A stretch of 64,000 nt of DNA from Flavobacterium frigoris PS1 (GCF_000252125.1 NZ_AHKF01000005.1:1-64000), one strand, 5' to 3'. Counted from the first letter of the stretch, positions 53,601 to 62,417 are shown. Numbers and translations: made by a program. Notes: generated by a model not told the origin, from the sequence alone.

Positions 53601-54941
53601 GCTACAAATCCTATTCTACCTGCTGGCTCACTAATCACAGAATCAAAAAAAATATACATGTACGCTGCTGCTGCTGCACCAAACACTTGTGTACGAGAAT
53701 ACAGCATAGATATATATGTAACTAAAGTTAATCCTATTGAAGATCAATATAATTGTGACTCCTACAACTTAGCACCTATTGTAGGCCTTGGTGATTATTA
53801 TACTGAATCTGGAGGTCCTAATGGTACGGGAGTAAAATTATCTTCTCCATACGCACCAATAACAAGTACGACAACTTTATTTGTTTACGCGGAAGACAAT
53901 AGTAGAGTTTCATGTTCTGATGAAGATCCTTTTACAGTAACAATCTACAACACACCAGTTGTCACTGCATACGCTCCGATACTAAGATGTGATTCATATA
54001 CCCTCCCAGCTTTAGTAGCCCCCGTTACCCGATACTTTACACAAGCAGGCGGCCCAACTCCAAGCAATGTAGAAAAATTTCCAGGTGACCTAATAACTAC
54101 CTCATCAACCATATATGCCTATGCACAAACTGGGACAGCTACCACAAAAGTATGTTATGATGAAAAACCAATAGAAATTACAATCACACCAAAGCCAGAT
54201 CCTATTATCACCAGCTCGCCTATTTGTCATGATTTTAGTACCGGAAACTTAACTAATTCTTACAACACAACTAATTATACAGCTACTCAATATGCGTTTG
54301 AGTGGAAGTCTGAAGACGGAACCCTGCTAGGAGTTGCCAGTGATTTTTCAACAAACATAGCCGGAAACTATAGTTTAACTGTAACAGACCTCTCCATAAT
54401 TGGTTGCTCATCAGATCCGGTTCCATTTACCGTTGTTGAAATATTTCCCCCTTTAACAATAACGTATACTACCGAAGGCTGGTTTTCCGATAATCAAACC
54501 ATAATTGTAAATGCGGTTCCAACTACAGGTGATGGAAGTAATTTCCTATACTCAATAGATGGGAATTTTCCTCAAACGAGTAATACATTCACAAATGTAA
54601 CTTCTGGTATCCATGAGATAAGTGTAAGCGATGCTAACGGTTGTGGGTCTTCAGTACCAATTTCTATACAACTTATAAACGCCCCTAAGTTTTTTACGCC
54701 AAATGGGGATGGCTTTAACGATACTTGGAATGTTACAGAACTGCCAAATCAAGATAACCTAAAGCTATATATTTACGATAGGTACGGAAAATTATTAAAA
54801 CAACTGTTTCCACAGGGTGCTGGTTGGGATGGAACATTTAATGGTTATCCGCTACCCGCAGATGATTACTGGTTTTATATATCTTACGTTGAAAGTGGAA
54901 TTGCGAAAGAACATCGATTTCATTTTTCTTTAAAAAGATAA
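50658..54941 (+). CDS. Large secreted protein, choice-of-anchor L domain with T9SS type B sorting domain
   Basis: A 1427-residue cell-surface or secreted protein. After a signal peptide ending SFSQ comes a choice-of-anchor L domain (about 22-275) with the block FLFASEEYGTSQCNFSDAFAF. A long Ig-like stretch follows, and eight cysteine-bearing repeats of about 65-75 residues (about 586-1177). The C terminus reads PKFFTPNGDGFNDTWNVTEL and ends in a basic strand, the gliding-motility-associated T9SS type B sorting domain. Such proteins are exported by T9SS and loaded to the surface by the PorV/SprF pathway; many are adhesins. No enzymatic domain is visible. A terminator follows at 54964. Confidence 0.93.
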   Translation: MKKILIFGMLIVFFSSFSQSITVNTNLYTTDELVNQILINSPCVNTSNINFKSGSQFGSTNSIGYFENTNTNFPFASGVLLSTGDVAKAVAPNNTILSDGNNSWTGDTDLENNLLSQSGISINSINATYIEFDFQPKTPNFNFSFLFASEEYGTSQCNFSDAFAFLLKDVTAGGANINIAVIPNTNIPVSVETIRDNTYNSNCPSANPNYFGAYNTSGFGPAINFNGQTVEMIVSAAGLDITHTYRIKLVIADGSNNTGYDSAIFLEANSFNIGQDVLGLDYTAATNRAICPSEILPTLTASGLSPGTTFEWKKEGNVFSPTQTGSTLDLNIVLPLISSGIHNYSVTYIEPGCSAVTDNITIEIYPEIGVMTTVPAIYACNSGASNYDFDLGKNTAILLAGKNQATTTTGALDDLAAGTIITYYINNGDAVANVNMISSPHTISTAENGKTIYARIENPNTSCFEIRPFQLQIVNGPTIATSPSNITLCARNTSENPPKSNFNLTNTRNSILGSQDPAYNIITFHSTLAGANDNTAVLAVNSSNIVLSASRTIWARIQNISNIGCYITVSIELIVTPLPPVDILPDVYVCSAYTLPALTQTGAQYWTGSNGTGTPLFAGNSISTTTTLYVFNQSGTCTNQDSFLITVADLNAISPNSASYCSQYKLPSLPYAKYFTQSGGSNTTGNVELAAGTIINTAGPNTVYIWFEDTTVTPSCTKESLFTINIIPFTSLPNYSDQFACNSYTLPADPNGAIYYSGTNKGLPILAPGTIITTNTPIFVYKESVTTPVNCTSQKTFTVYIGVANINPPSDVSSCSAYTLPTLNIGEYRTAPAGGGNVVPPRTLINASTTLWFYVPGENCTDNLQFTITVNIAPLPLFQDTLPQCDVYFLPAVAHSGDYFTGPLGTGTKLAVGYPVTKTQTMYFYDKAAVGTCYVEDSFLITVNPSPAIDARPIEVIKCGDNFILDNLVNGEYYEFAGGPSATNPILPAGSLITESKKIYMYAAAAAPNTCVREYSIDIYVTKVNPIEDQYNCDSYNLAPIVGLGDYYTESGGPNGTGVKLSSPYAPITSTTTLFVYAEDNSRVSCSDEDPFTVTIYNTPVVTAYAPILRCDSYTLPALVAPVTRYFTQAGGPTPSNVEKFPGDLITTSSTIYAYAQTGTATTKVCYDEKPIEITITPKPDPIITSSPICHDFSTGNLTNSYNTTNYTATQYAFEWKSEDGTLLGVASDFSTNIAGNYSLTVTDLSIIGCSSDPVPFTVVEIFPPLTITYTTEGWFSDNQTIIVNAVPTTGDGSNFLYSIDGNFPQTSNTFTNVTSGIHEISVSDANGCGSSVPISIQLINAPKFFTPNGDGFNDTWNVTELPNQDNLKLYIYDRYGKLLKQLFPQGAGWDGTFNGYPLPADDYWFYISYVESGIAKEHRFHFSLKR
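52413..54189 (+). repeat. Eight tandem Cys-containing repeats in the type B T9SS protein
   Basis: Units of 65-75 residues share C(S/D/N)-x-Y-x-L-P near the start, a Y-(F/W/Y)-T-x-x-G-G core, T-x-T-(L/I)-(Y/F)-(V/A)-Y strands, a Cys, and end in D-x-F-T-(I/V)-T-I. The two Cys per unit probably form a disulfide. DNA divergence is high, so the array is old. Confidence 0.75.
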
Positions 54942-54963
54942 TCCTTAAAATCTCTTTCAACTC

Positions 54964-54993
54964 AAGACTTTCCTTACCGAAAGTCTTTTTTTA
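54964..54993 (+). terminator. Terminator of the type B T9SS protein gene
   Basis: AAGACTTTC pairs with GAAAGTCTT over a six-base loop and a T run follows. Confidence 0.8.
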
Positions 54994-55111
54994 TATAAAA
55001 AACCGAAAAAAAATGTAACAAAATGAAGAGCTGATAGTCTATTAGATATCTTCAAAAGTATAATTTATTAAAAATAGTACTATGCTATACACACTATTGA
55101 GATAAATACAA

Positions 55112-55119
55112 TACCTTTG
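55112..55119 (+). promoter_or_regulatory. -7 promoter box for the beta-barrel receptor
   Basis: TACCTTTG fits TAnnTTTG, and overlaps the apparent TTG start at 55117. This makes the TTG unusable and supports the ATG at 55156. Confidence 0.65.
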
Positions 55120-55155
55120 CATCATCAATCAAATATTCAATCAAAAATCACAATC

Positions 55156-57573
55156 ATGAAAATCAAATTAATTTTAATCTGCCTGTTCGGAACGATGTTT
55201 TCGATGCAAGGCCAAACTTCGGTTAAACCATCACCTCTTGAAAGTCCTGGAAGCATAACGGGAAAAGTTGTAGATAAAAAAAGTAATGAACCACTTCCCT
55301 ACGTAAATGTCATTGTAAAGGAAGCGAACAAATTTATTACTGGAGGAATTACTTCTGACAAAGGGATTTTTTACATCAAAAATCTAGACTTAAAAAATTA
55401 TACTGTTGAAATACAGTTTATGGGTTACAAAACCGCAACACAATCTATTACATTGTCCGCTGACAATAAAAATGTCGACTTGAAGACCATTACCATCGAA
55501 GAAGATGCAATACAACTTAAAGGCGTTGATATTATCAGTGAGAAATCAACAATCGAGCAAAAAATTGACAGGAAGATTATCAATGTAGGGAAAGACCTAA
55601 TTTCTGCCGGAGCAACAGCGGGGGAAATCATGAATAACATTCCTTCTGTTAGTGTTGATCCACAAACAAACGCTATTAGTTTAAGAGGGAATTCAAACGT
55701 ACGAGTTTTAATTGACGGAAAACCTTCCAACATTGACGCTTCCCAATTATTACAACAAATACCTTCCTCTTCAATTAAACAAATTGAGTTAATCACTAAT
55801 CCATCTGCAAAATACAACCCCGAAGGAATGAGTGGTATTATTAATATTGTTTTAAATAAAAACAGTAAAATTGGTTTTAATGGTAGCATTAATAATGGTG
55901 TTACTTTTGGAAAAACACCAAAACTAAATTCTTCATTTGACTTAAATTACAGAAGTGGTAAATTTAATTTCTATGGGAATTATGGTTTAAATACTGGAAA
56001 ACAATCTAATAATGGATTTATAAAAAGTGAAGAAGTTACTAAGGAAAACAATCAAATCTTCTCATTTATAAACAATAATACTTCTCATTTAGCAAAAGTA
56101 GGTTTCGATTTCACTATCAATGATAAAAACACTTTGTCATTCTATACTAATCAAAGTTTCTTTAAAGGAAATGGTAAAGCGACCACAGATGTAGACTACC
56201 TAAACAACACCTCCAATACAGATCTGCTGCAACTATTCGAAAACAGAAATGATGAGCATTCACAAACTTACAATTTCGATTATAAAGTTAAATTTAAAAA
56301 AGAAGGACATAGTTTAGAATTAGAAATGAATTACAATAAAAATGACGGGCCAGAAAACGCCATTTATTCTAATTACAACAGAGATACAGCAGCCTTGAAC
56401 AGTACTTTTACAAATGATGTAGAAACTATTGGTAAAAACACAATTATAAATCTTGACTATGTAAATCCTCTATCAGAAACGATAAAATCAGAATTAGGAT
56501 TAGAACATAGAAATGAAACAACAGATAATAGTTTACTTAGAGATAGTAGCCCAAATTCAAATTTCAACTACGACAGAAGAATATCATCGGCTTACGCCAC
56601 TTTAGGAAAGCAATGGAAAAAATGGAGTTTTCAAGCTGGAGCACGTGTAGAACAATACAATATTGAAGCCTTATTTAAAGAAGTATCGAAAGCAGATGGA
56701 TCATTTAAAGATGACTTATTAAACGTATATCCTTCAACATTCTTGACTTATAACCCAAGTGATAATAATTCATTTAATCTAAGTTTCTCAAGAAGAGTAG
56801 ACAGACCAAGTATTGGGCAAGTAAATCCTATTAGAGAATGGAGTACTGCGACATTAGATTCTCAAGGAAATCCAGATCTTATTCCACAGTTTACGAATTC
56901 ATATGAAATAAATTACACTAGAAAAACGAAAATAGGATCTATTACTTCAGGAATTTTTTATAGAAGAATAGAAGACGAAATCACTAGAGTTATCTTTACA
57001 AATCCTGAGAATCCAAACAAGCAAATCCTATCTTTTGACAATTTCAATAACAACAATGCTTATGGAATTGAGGTCTCTGGTAATTTAGATTTTAAAAAAT
57101 GGTGGAGCGCTAACGTAAGTGTAGATGCTTATCAGAAAAAAGTAAAAGGAACTATTGAAAGCTCTCCTGGCATATATGAATTTGTAGAAGTTAACGCAAG
57201 TACATTTAATACTCGCATAAACAATACTTTCAAAGCCACAAAAGACCTTCGTTTCCAATTATTTGGTATGTACAGAGGGCGTGACTTAAGCCTGCAGTTC
57301 AACCGAGAAGCAATGTGGAAAATGGATGTTGGAAGCAGTTACAATATCTTAAAAGGAAGCGGAACAATAAGCGCACGATTCAGCGATATTTTTAACTCTA
57401 TGCATTTTGCTTTTGCAGGTGATCGACCATATAAATCAAACGGACAATTCAATTGGGAAAGTCAATCCGTCTATTTAGGATTCAATTACCGTTTTGGAAG
57501 CGGAAAAAATAAAGCTATCCAAAGAAAACAAAGAGACAAAAATGAAACCCAAGGTGGTGGTGGACTTTTATAA
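55156..57573 (+). CDS. Outer-membrane beta-barrel receptor (TonB-dependent-like, OMP_b-brl_3)
   Basis: An 805-residue protein from ATG 55156. It has a signal peptide (to MQGQ) and a CarboxypepD_reg-like domain (about 35-110; SGSITGKVVDKKSNEPLPYV plus a GFM-type strand), followed by a plug domain (about 130-215; VRVLIDGKPSNIDASQLLQQ, ITNPSAKYNPEGMSGIINIV). A long 600-residue beta-barrel ends in a Phe-terminated strand, then a Lys/Arg/Gly tail. It looks like the family of TonB-linked receptors that import large nutrients or vitamins, but I see no TonB box and no SusD-like partner, so the substrate is unknown. It has a good -7 box and terminator. Confidence 0.9.
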   Translation: MKIKLILICLFGTMFSMQGQTSVKPSPLESPGSITGKVVDKKSNEPLPYVNVIVKEANKFITGGITSDKGIFYIKNLDLKNYTVEIQFMGYKTATQSITLSADNKNVDLKTITIEEDAIQLKGVDIISEKSTIEQKIDRKIINVGKDLISAGATAGEIMNNIPSVSVDPQTNAISLRGNSNVRVLIDGKPSNIDASQLLQQIPSSSIKQIELITNPSAKYNPEGMSGIINIVLNKNSKIGFNGSINNGVTFGKTPKLNSSFDLNYRSGKFNFYGNYGLNTGKQSNNGFIKSEEVTKENNQIFSFINNNTSHLAKVGFDFTINDKNTLSFYTNQSFFKGNGKATTDVDYLNNTSNTDLLQLFENRNDEHSQTYNFDYKVKFKKEGHSLELEMNYNKNDGPENAIYSNYNRDTAALNSTFTNDVETIGKNTIINLDYVNPLSETIKSELGLEHRNETTDNSLLRDSSPNSNFNYDRRISSAYATLGKQWKKWSFQAGARVEQYNIEALFKEVSKADGSFKDDLLNVYPSTFLTYNPSDNNSFNLSFSRRVDRPSIGQVNPIREWSTATLDSQGNPDLIPQFTNSYEINYTRKTKIGSITSGIFYRRIEDEITRVIFTNPENPNKQILSFDNFNNNNAYGIEVSGNLDFKKWWSANVSVDAYQKKVKGTIESSPGIYEFVEVNASTFNTRINNTFKATKDLRFQLFGMYRGRDLSLQFNREAMWKMDVGSSYNILKGSGTISARFSDIFNSMHFAFAGDRPYKSNGQFNWESQSVYLGFNYRFGSGKNKAIQRKQRDKNETQGGGGLL

Positions 57574-57602
57574 GAATTAGTTTAGATAATTTGTTACCCA
57601 AA

Positions 57603-57634
57603 AAAACCCGGAGTATGCCAACTCCGGGTTTTTT
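57603..57634. terminator. Bidirectional terminator between the receptor and fabH
   Basis: AAAACCCGGAGT pairs with ACTCCGGGTTTT over a six-base loop, with A and T tails on both sides between convergent genes. Confidence 0.9.
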
Positions 57635-57678
57635 ATATAAAATAAACAGCTTGTTTGTGGACTAAAAAAAATATGATT

Positions 57679-58686
57679 TTACCATTTAATTATAGCACTT
57701 CCCCAAGTGAATCCACTACCAAAGGCTGCCAGAACAACTGTATCTCCAGTTTTTATCTTACCCAATTCCCATGCCTCAGTTAAGGCAATCGGAATGGAAG
57801 CTGCAGTAGTATTCCCGTATTTCTGAATGTTGTTAAAAACCTGATCATCATTTAAACCAAATTTCTTCTGAATAAATTGAGAAATTCTTAAATTAGCTTG
57901 GTGCGGAATCAACATATCAATATCCGATACTTGCAAATCATTGGCCTGTAGCCCTTCATTTATAACTTCTGCAAAACGAACTACTGCATTTTTAAATACA
58001 AACTGTCCATTCATGTAAGGAAAATAACTTTCATCATTAGGATCATTATCTGCAAGGATGTCAGTTACCCAACGGCCTCCCATTCCTGGCGCTTTTACAA
58101 TCAATTCTTCGGCATGTTGCCCCTCTGAATGTAAGTGCGTTGAAAGAATTCCTTTTGTCAAATCTTCTTCTCTGCTTAAGACAGCCGCTCCAGCTCCATC
58201 TCCAAAGATAACAGAAACTCCACGTCCGCGAGAAGTCATATCCAAACCAGCTGAATGTACTTCAGAACCAATTACCAAAACATTTTTATACATGCCCGTT
58301 TTAATATATTGATCAGCTACTGACAAAGCGTAGATAAAACCAGAACATTGATTTCTGACATCTAATGCACCAACAGTTTTTAATCCCAAATCACGTTGCA
58401 CTAGAACTCCGGGCCCAGGAAAATAGTAATCGGGGCTTAATGTGGCAAAAACCACAAAATCAATGTCTTCTTTGGCAACACCGGCCCGCTCTATCGCGAT
58501 TTCAGCCGCTTTCACTCCCATTGAAGTCGTTGTATCTTCGCCAGGTATAATGTGTCTTCGCTCCTGAATTCCCGTTCTTTCTTGAATCCACTCGTCATTA
58601 GTATCGATAATTTTCGATAAATCATCATTAGTCACAACATTGGAAGGAACATAATATCCTAATCCTGCTATTTTTGAATGGTACAT
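57679..58686 (-). CDS. fabH: 3-oxoacyl-[acyl-carrier-protein] synthase III
   Basis: A 335-residue KASIII that starts fatty-acid chains by condensing an acyl-CoA with malonyl-ACP. The thiolase-fold active site is complete: Cys114 in VRNQCSGFIYAL, His in LIPHQANLRI, Asn in KYGNTTAASIPIAL. Its N terminus is MYHSKIAGLGYYVPSNVVTN. In Bacteroidota these enzymes often use branched acyl-CoAs, but the primer cannot be told from this sequence. It lacks fab neighbours; a second FabH may exist elsewhere. A TAAATTTG -7 box lies at 58713-58720 on minus. Confidence 0.95.
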   Translation of the reverse strand: MYHSKIAGLGYYVPSNVVTNDDLSKIIDTNDEWIQERTGIQERRHIIPGEDTTTSMGVKAAEIAIERAGVAKEDIDFVVFATLSPDYYFPGPGVLVQRDLGLKTVGALDVRNQCSGFIYALSVADQYIKTGMYKNVLVIGSEVHSAGLDMTSRGRGVSVIFGDGAGAAVLSREEDLTKGILSTHLHSEGQHAEELIVKAPGMGGRWVTDILADNDPNDESYFPYMNGQFVFKNAVVRFAEVINEGLQANDLQVSDIDMLIPHQANLRISQFIQKKFGLNDDQVFNNIQKYGNTTAASIPIALTEAWELGKIKTGDTVVLAAFGSGFTWGSAIIKW

Positions 58687-58712
58687 ATTGTTGTTTTATT
58701 AAAATAAGATTG

Positions 58713-58720
58713 CAAATTTA
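58713..58720 (-). promoter_or_regulatory. -7 promoter box for fabH
   Basis: On minus this reads TAAATTTG, 27 bases upstream of the fabH ATG. The RNA element lies further upstream and so is probably not part of the fabH mRNA. Confidence 0.55.
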
Positions 58721-58783
58721 GAAATACTTTAAAATATTGACTCACAAATTACTAATTTTTTAGCAAATAGCAATTTATAATTT

Positions 58784-58878
58784 TCAGGAGCTAAATCCTG
58801 CTATTCGTTTCAATCTTTTCTATTTTTTAAAAGAAAAAAAACAGAAAAGGATTTCCACTGCTATCAGGGCTAGGATTT
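58784..58878 (-). ncRNA. Structured intergenic RNA element, copy 2
   Basis: On minus the sequence reads TAGCCCTGATAGCAGTGG, then an arm AATC-CTTTTCT paired with AGAAAAG-ATT, and ends AATAGCAGGATTTAGCTCC. CCTG near the start pairs with CAGG near the end. The shared blocks TAGCCCTG, AGTGG and TAGCT(T/C)C match the copy at 7786-7890, while the arms differ in sequence but stay paired. It lies in the divergent gap between fabH and the S9 peptidase and points at fabH, about 100 bases away. An independent transcript or a mobile structured repeat are both possible. Confidence 0.55.
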
Positions 58879-58940
58879 ATCCTCTAAAAAAATTACTCCA
58901 ACTGTAACAAGATAATACTTTAGCAGACAAATAATAAAAT

Positions 58941-58948
58941 TAGGTTTG
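58941..58948 (+). promoter_or_regulatory. -7 promoter box for the S9 peptidase
   Basis: TAGGTTTG fits TAnnTTTG, 24 bases upstream of the ATG at 58973. Confidence 0.55.
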
Positions 58949-58972
58949 TACTAACAAAAAATAACCCCAATT

Positions 58973-61384
58973 ATGAAACTAAAAATAGGCATTCTATTTT
59001 TTCTGTGTATAGGCTTAAATGCTGTAGCGCAAGAAAATCTGACGTATCAGAAACCATCTAAATCAATATTAGATTTAGCTGATTATGAACGAGCACCTTC
59101 AGTATCTATGGATACTAAAAAAGAATACATGCTTTTAACTTATAGAAATACCTATAAAACATTAGACGATTTAAATCAAGAAGAATTGCGTTTAGGTGGT
59201 TTAAGAATCAACCCGATTACTAACATCTCTAGCACAATAACCTATACTAACAACATCAAAATACGCAAAATAAAAGGCACCACAGAGATACAAGTGAGTG
59301 GCTTGCCAACTAATCCTCGAATTACTAATATCAGTTGGTCACCCAATGAAAAAAAAATAGCTTTCTCCCATACCACAAATACAGGAGTAGAACTTTGGGT
59401 TGTTGATGTTGCTACCGCTAAAGCGACAAAGCTGACAGAAGCAAATGTCAATGCTAACCTTGGCAATCCATTTAGCTGGTTCAATGACAATGAAAACATA
59501 TTAGTAAAAATGCTGCCTAAAAATAGAGCTGCTTTATTAGATGCAAAAAAAGATTTACCCTTAGGTCCAATTATTTCTAATGCTGATGGCTCAAAATCAC
59601 AAAACAGAACCTATCAGGATTTATTAAAAAACAAAACTGATGAGACGAATTTTGAAAATAGTATTACTGCCGAGTTATACAAAGTAAATATCAACGGGGC
59701 AGCATCATTATTTAAAAATGCTGATATGTATGCTGGAGAAGATTTCTCACCAGACGGAAACTACTTAATGATTTCTACCATTCAAAAACCATTTTCTTAC
59801 GTAGTACCATTAAATCGTTTTCCTTCAAAAACTATAGTTTACGACAAGAGTGGTACTGCTATAAAAACAGTTAATGAAGTTCCTTTATTCGAAATTATGC
59901 CAAAAGGCTTCATGGCAGTCCGCACCGGAAAAAGAAACATGAACTGGAGAAATGACAAACCAGCCACTCTGTATTTTGTGGAAGCCTTAGACGAAGGCAA
60001 TCCTGAAAACAAAGTCGATTTTAGAGATGCAATCTCACAATGGGATGCTCCATTTACAACTGCTCCAACATCAGTAATGAAAACCAAGCAACGCTATGGC
60101 GGTGTTATGTGGGGAAATGAAACTACTGCTGTGGCATTTGACCAATGGTATGACACAAGAAACACAAAAACGTATATATTCAACCCATCTGATGCAAGTC
60201 AAACTCCAAAGGTGATTTCAGATAGAAATTCTCAAGATATCTATTCTGATCCCGGTAATTTTGAAACCATCAAAAACCAATATGGGAAACGTGTATTAGC
60301 TATTGAAAACAACAATTTATTTTTAATCGGTGATGGATTCACTAAAGAAGGACAATTCCCTTTTATTGATGAGTTAAGTTTAAAAACATTAAAACCAACC
60401 CGTCTTTATACGTCTACAGACACTAGTAAAAAAGAAGATCTATTATCTATTGAAGATTTCAAAAAAGGGGAAGTTTTGGTACAAATACAATCTAAAAGTG
60501 AGTATCCCAATTATTATTTCAGAAACATCAAACAAAAAAATAAGCTAACGGCAATTACCAACTTCCAAAACCCATTTGAAAGCATCAAAAATGTGAGCAA
60601 AGAGGTTATTAAATACAAAAGAAAAGATGGAGTAGAATTATCTGGAACTTTGTATTTACCTGCTGGTTATAATAAGGCTAAAAAAGAAAAATTACCTTTA
60701 TTAATTTGGGCATATCCATCAGAATTTAAAGACAAGAATTCAGCAGGACAAAGCGATCAAAACCCAAATAGTTTTACATTTCCATATTATGGTTCATTTG
60801 TTTATTGGGTAACTAAAGGATATGTAGTTCTAGATGATGCTTCTTTCCCTATTATTGGAGAAGGAAAAACAGAACCAAATGACGATTTTATCACTCAATT
60901 AGTCGACAATGCTGAAGCAGCAATTAATGCCGTAGATGCTTTAGGATATATCAATAAGGAAAAAGTCGCTATAGGTGGCCATTCTTACGGTGCATTTATG
61001 GTTGCTAACCTATTGACACATTCTAAACTTTTTGCCTGCGGAATTGCAAGAAGTGGCGCATATAACAGGACTTTAACTCCATTTGGTTTTCAGTCAGAAC
61101 AACGTAATTACTGGGAAGTGCCAGAAGTTTACAATACAATGTCGCCATTTATGAATGCTGACAAAATGAAAACCCCATTATTACTAGTTCATGGTGAGGC
61201 CGACAATAACCCTGGAACTTTCACCTTACAGACGGAGCGTTATTTCCAAGCTTTAAAAGGATTAGGAGCACCTGCCAGAATGGTGATTTTACCAAAAGAA
61301 GCTCATGGATATGCCGCCAAAGAAAATATTTTACACCTTTTATGGGAACAGGATCAATTCTTAGAAAAATATTTAAAGAATTAA
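58973..61384 (+). CDS. S9 family prolyl oligopeptidase-like serine peptidase
   Basis: An 803-residue secreted peptidase with a signal peptide (to AVAQ). The beta-propeller runs from about 40 to 545 (motifs SWSPNEKKIAFSH and FSPDGNYLMIST). The alpha/beta-hydrolase catalytic domain follows with the nucleophile GGHSYGAFMVANLL (Ser near 671), Asp in LLVHGEADNNPGTF, and His in PKEAHGYAAKENI. It has the look of a glutamyl-aminopeptidase/dipeptidyl-peptidase group member that trims peptides in the periplasm; exact specificity is not readable. A bidirectional terminator follows. Confidence 0.92.
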   Translation: MKLKIGILFFLCIGLNAVAQENLTYQKPSKSILDLADYERAPSVSMDTKKEYMLLTYRNTYKTLDDLNQEELRLGGLRINPITNISSTITYTNNIKIRKIKGTTEIQVSGLPTNPRITNISWSPNEKKIAFSHTTNTGVELWVVDVATAKATKLTEANVNANLGNPFSWFNDNENILVKMLPKNRAALLDAKKDLPLGPIISNADGSKSQNRTYQDLLKNKTDETNFENSITAELYKVNINGAASLFKNADMYAGEDFSPDGNYLMISTIQKPFSYVVPLNRFPSKTIVYDKSGTAIKTVNEVPLFEIMPKGFMAVRTGKRNMNWRNDKPATLYFVEALDEGNPENKVDFRDAISQWDAPFTTAPTSVMKTKQRYGGVMWGNETTAVAFDQWYDTRNTKTYIFNPSDASQTPKVISDRNSQDIYSDPGNFETIKNQYGKRVLAIENNNLFLIGDGFTKEGQFPFIDELSLKTLKPTRLYTSTDTSKKEDLLSIEDFKKGEVLVQIQSKSEYPNYYFRNIKQKNKLTAITNFQNPFESIKNVSKEVIKYKRKDGVELSGTLYLPAGYNKAKKEKLPLLIWAYPSEFKDKNSAGQSDQNPNSFTFPYYGSFVYWVTKGYVVLDDASFPIIGEGKTEPNDDFITQLVDNAEAAINAVDALGYINKEKVAIGGHSYGAFMVANLLTHSKLFACGIARSGAYNRTLTPFGFQSEQRNYWEVPEVYNTMSPFMNADKMKTPLLLVHGEADNNPGTFTLQTERYFQALKGLGAPARMVILPKEAHGYAAKENILHLLWEQDQFLEKYLKN

Positions 61385-61405
61385 GTTCACTTTAAACTTA
61401 AAAGT

Positions 61406-61438
61406 AAAACCCCGAAATTTTATCAGTTTCGGGGTTTT
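61406..61438. terminator. Bidirectional terminator between the S9 peptidase and the ABC ATPase
   Basis: AAAACCCCGAAA pairs with TTTCGGGGTTTT over a loop of nine bases, with AT-rich tails on both sides between convergent genes. Confidence 0.9.
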
Positions 61439-61447
61439 ACTTTTTCA

Positions 61448-62392
61448 TTACGCTATCATCAACGTAACTTCTTGATTTAGTTCTAACGGACTGTCGTGCT
61501 CAAAGAAAATTACTTTACGATCAAAAACGGCTTTAATCAAATAATGACTTCCTTTAAAATAAGATTGTTTGACAACGACTTCCATCAAACCATTATCAAC
61601 CACTTTCAATTGATGCGGATACAACAAAAGGATTTCGTCCTCGCCATCTACAGCCACTAACTGAGACAACCTTAGTTCATTAACCTCACCAAAAAGCGAG
61701 GCTACATATTTATTTATCGGATTACTGTATAAACTTTCTGAATCTGCCTTGTCAATAATTCTTCCTTTTTGCAAAACAATAGTTTCGTCAGCAAAGGAAA
61801 GTGCATCTGTACTGTCATGCGTAGCCACAATAACAGTTACTTCCTTTGATTTCAAATAACTAAATAAATTACGGCGAAGCGCATTTTTCCTGTAATTGTC
61901 AATATGACTGAAAGGTTCGTCCAACAAAAGGATTTCTGGCTCCAGTGCCAATACCCGAGCAAGAGCTACTCTTTGCTGTTGACCGCCACTTAAATACTTA
62001 GCTTTAACATCTGCATATTCCGTCATTTCAACAATTTCCAAGAGTTCTTGGATTCGTTCTTTTTTCTTATCAGGAAAAACATTGCTAAGAAATTTACCTA
62101 CATTCTCCGCAACGGTTATGTAAGGCATAAGATCAAAATCCTGAGATAAATATTTGACAAAGGACATTCCGGGAACCAAATTGTATTTTGGCCCCAACAC
62201 TTCCGTTTCATTCCATACTATATTCCCTTCTTCTAAATCATATAAGCCATAAATTAATTTTAAAAGTGTGCTTTTTCCGCAACCACTCTCACCAATTATA
62301 GCAGTATTCTGACCTTTTTCTATCGTGAAATCTATATTATGAAGTACTGTTTTTTCGGTATAACCGAAAGAGATATTTTTAACCTGAAGCAT
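61448..62392 (-). CDS. ABC transporter ATP-binding protein (orphan)
   Basis: A 314-residue ABC ATPase. Walker A is GESGCGKST (34-42), signature YLSGGQQQRVALARVLA near 134, Walker B ILLLDEPFSHID with the catalytic Glu, and the H loop VATHDSTDALSF. A C-terminal domain of about 75 residues (LYPHQLKVVDNGLMEVVVKQ) resembles a TOBE/regulatory domain as in ion or polyamine importers. No permease or solute-binding protein lies nearby, so the partner is encoded elsewhere. On minus a TACATTTG -7 box is at 62410-62417. Confidence 0.92.
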   Translation of the reverse strand: MLQVKNISFGYTEKTVLHNIDFTIEKGQNTAIIGESGCGKSTLLKLIYGLYDLEEGNIVWNETEVLGPKYNLVPGMSFVKYLSQDFDLMPYITVAENVGKFLSNVFPDKKKERIQELLEIVEMTEYADVKAKYLSGGQQQRVALARVLALEPEILLLDEPFSHIDNYRKNALRRNLFSYLKSKEVTVIVATHDSTDALSFADETIVLQKGRIIDKADSESLYSNPINKYVASLFGEVNELRLSQLVAVDGEDEILLLYPHQLKVVDNGLMEVVVKQSYFKGSHYLIKAVFDRKVIFFEHDSPLELNQEVTLMIA

Positions 62393-62409
62393 TATTATTA
62401 TATTTTATA

Positions 62410-62417
62410 CAAATGTA
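62410..62417 (-). promoter_or_regulatory. -7 promoter box for the ABC ATPase
   Basis: On minus this reads TACATTTG, 18 bases upstream of the ATG. Confidence 0.55.

Noticed and set aside
55117..55155. TTG-initiated longer N terminus of the outer-membrane receptor
   Set aside because: The TTG lies inside a TACCTTTG promoter box and the extension has no leader character; ATG 55156 gives a clean signal peptide.
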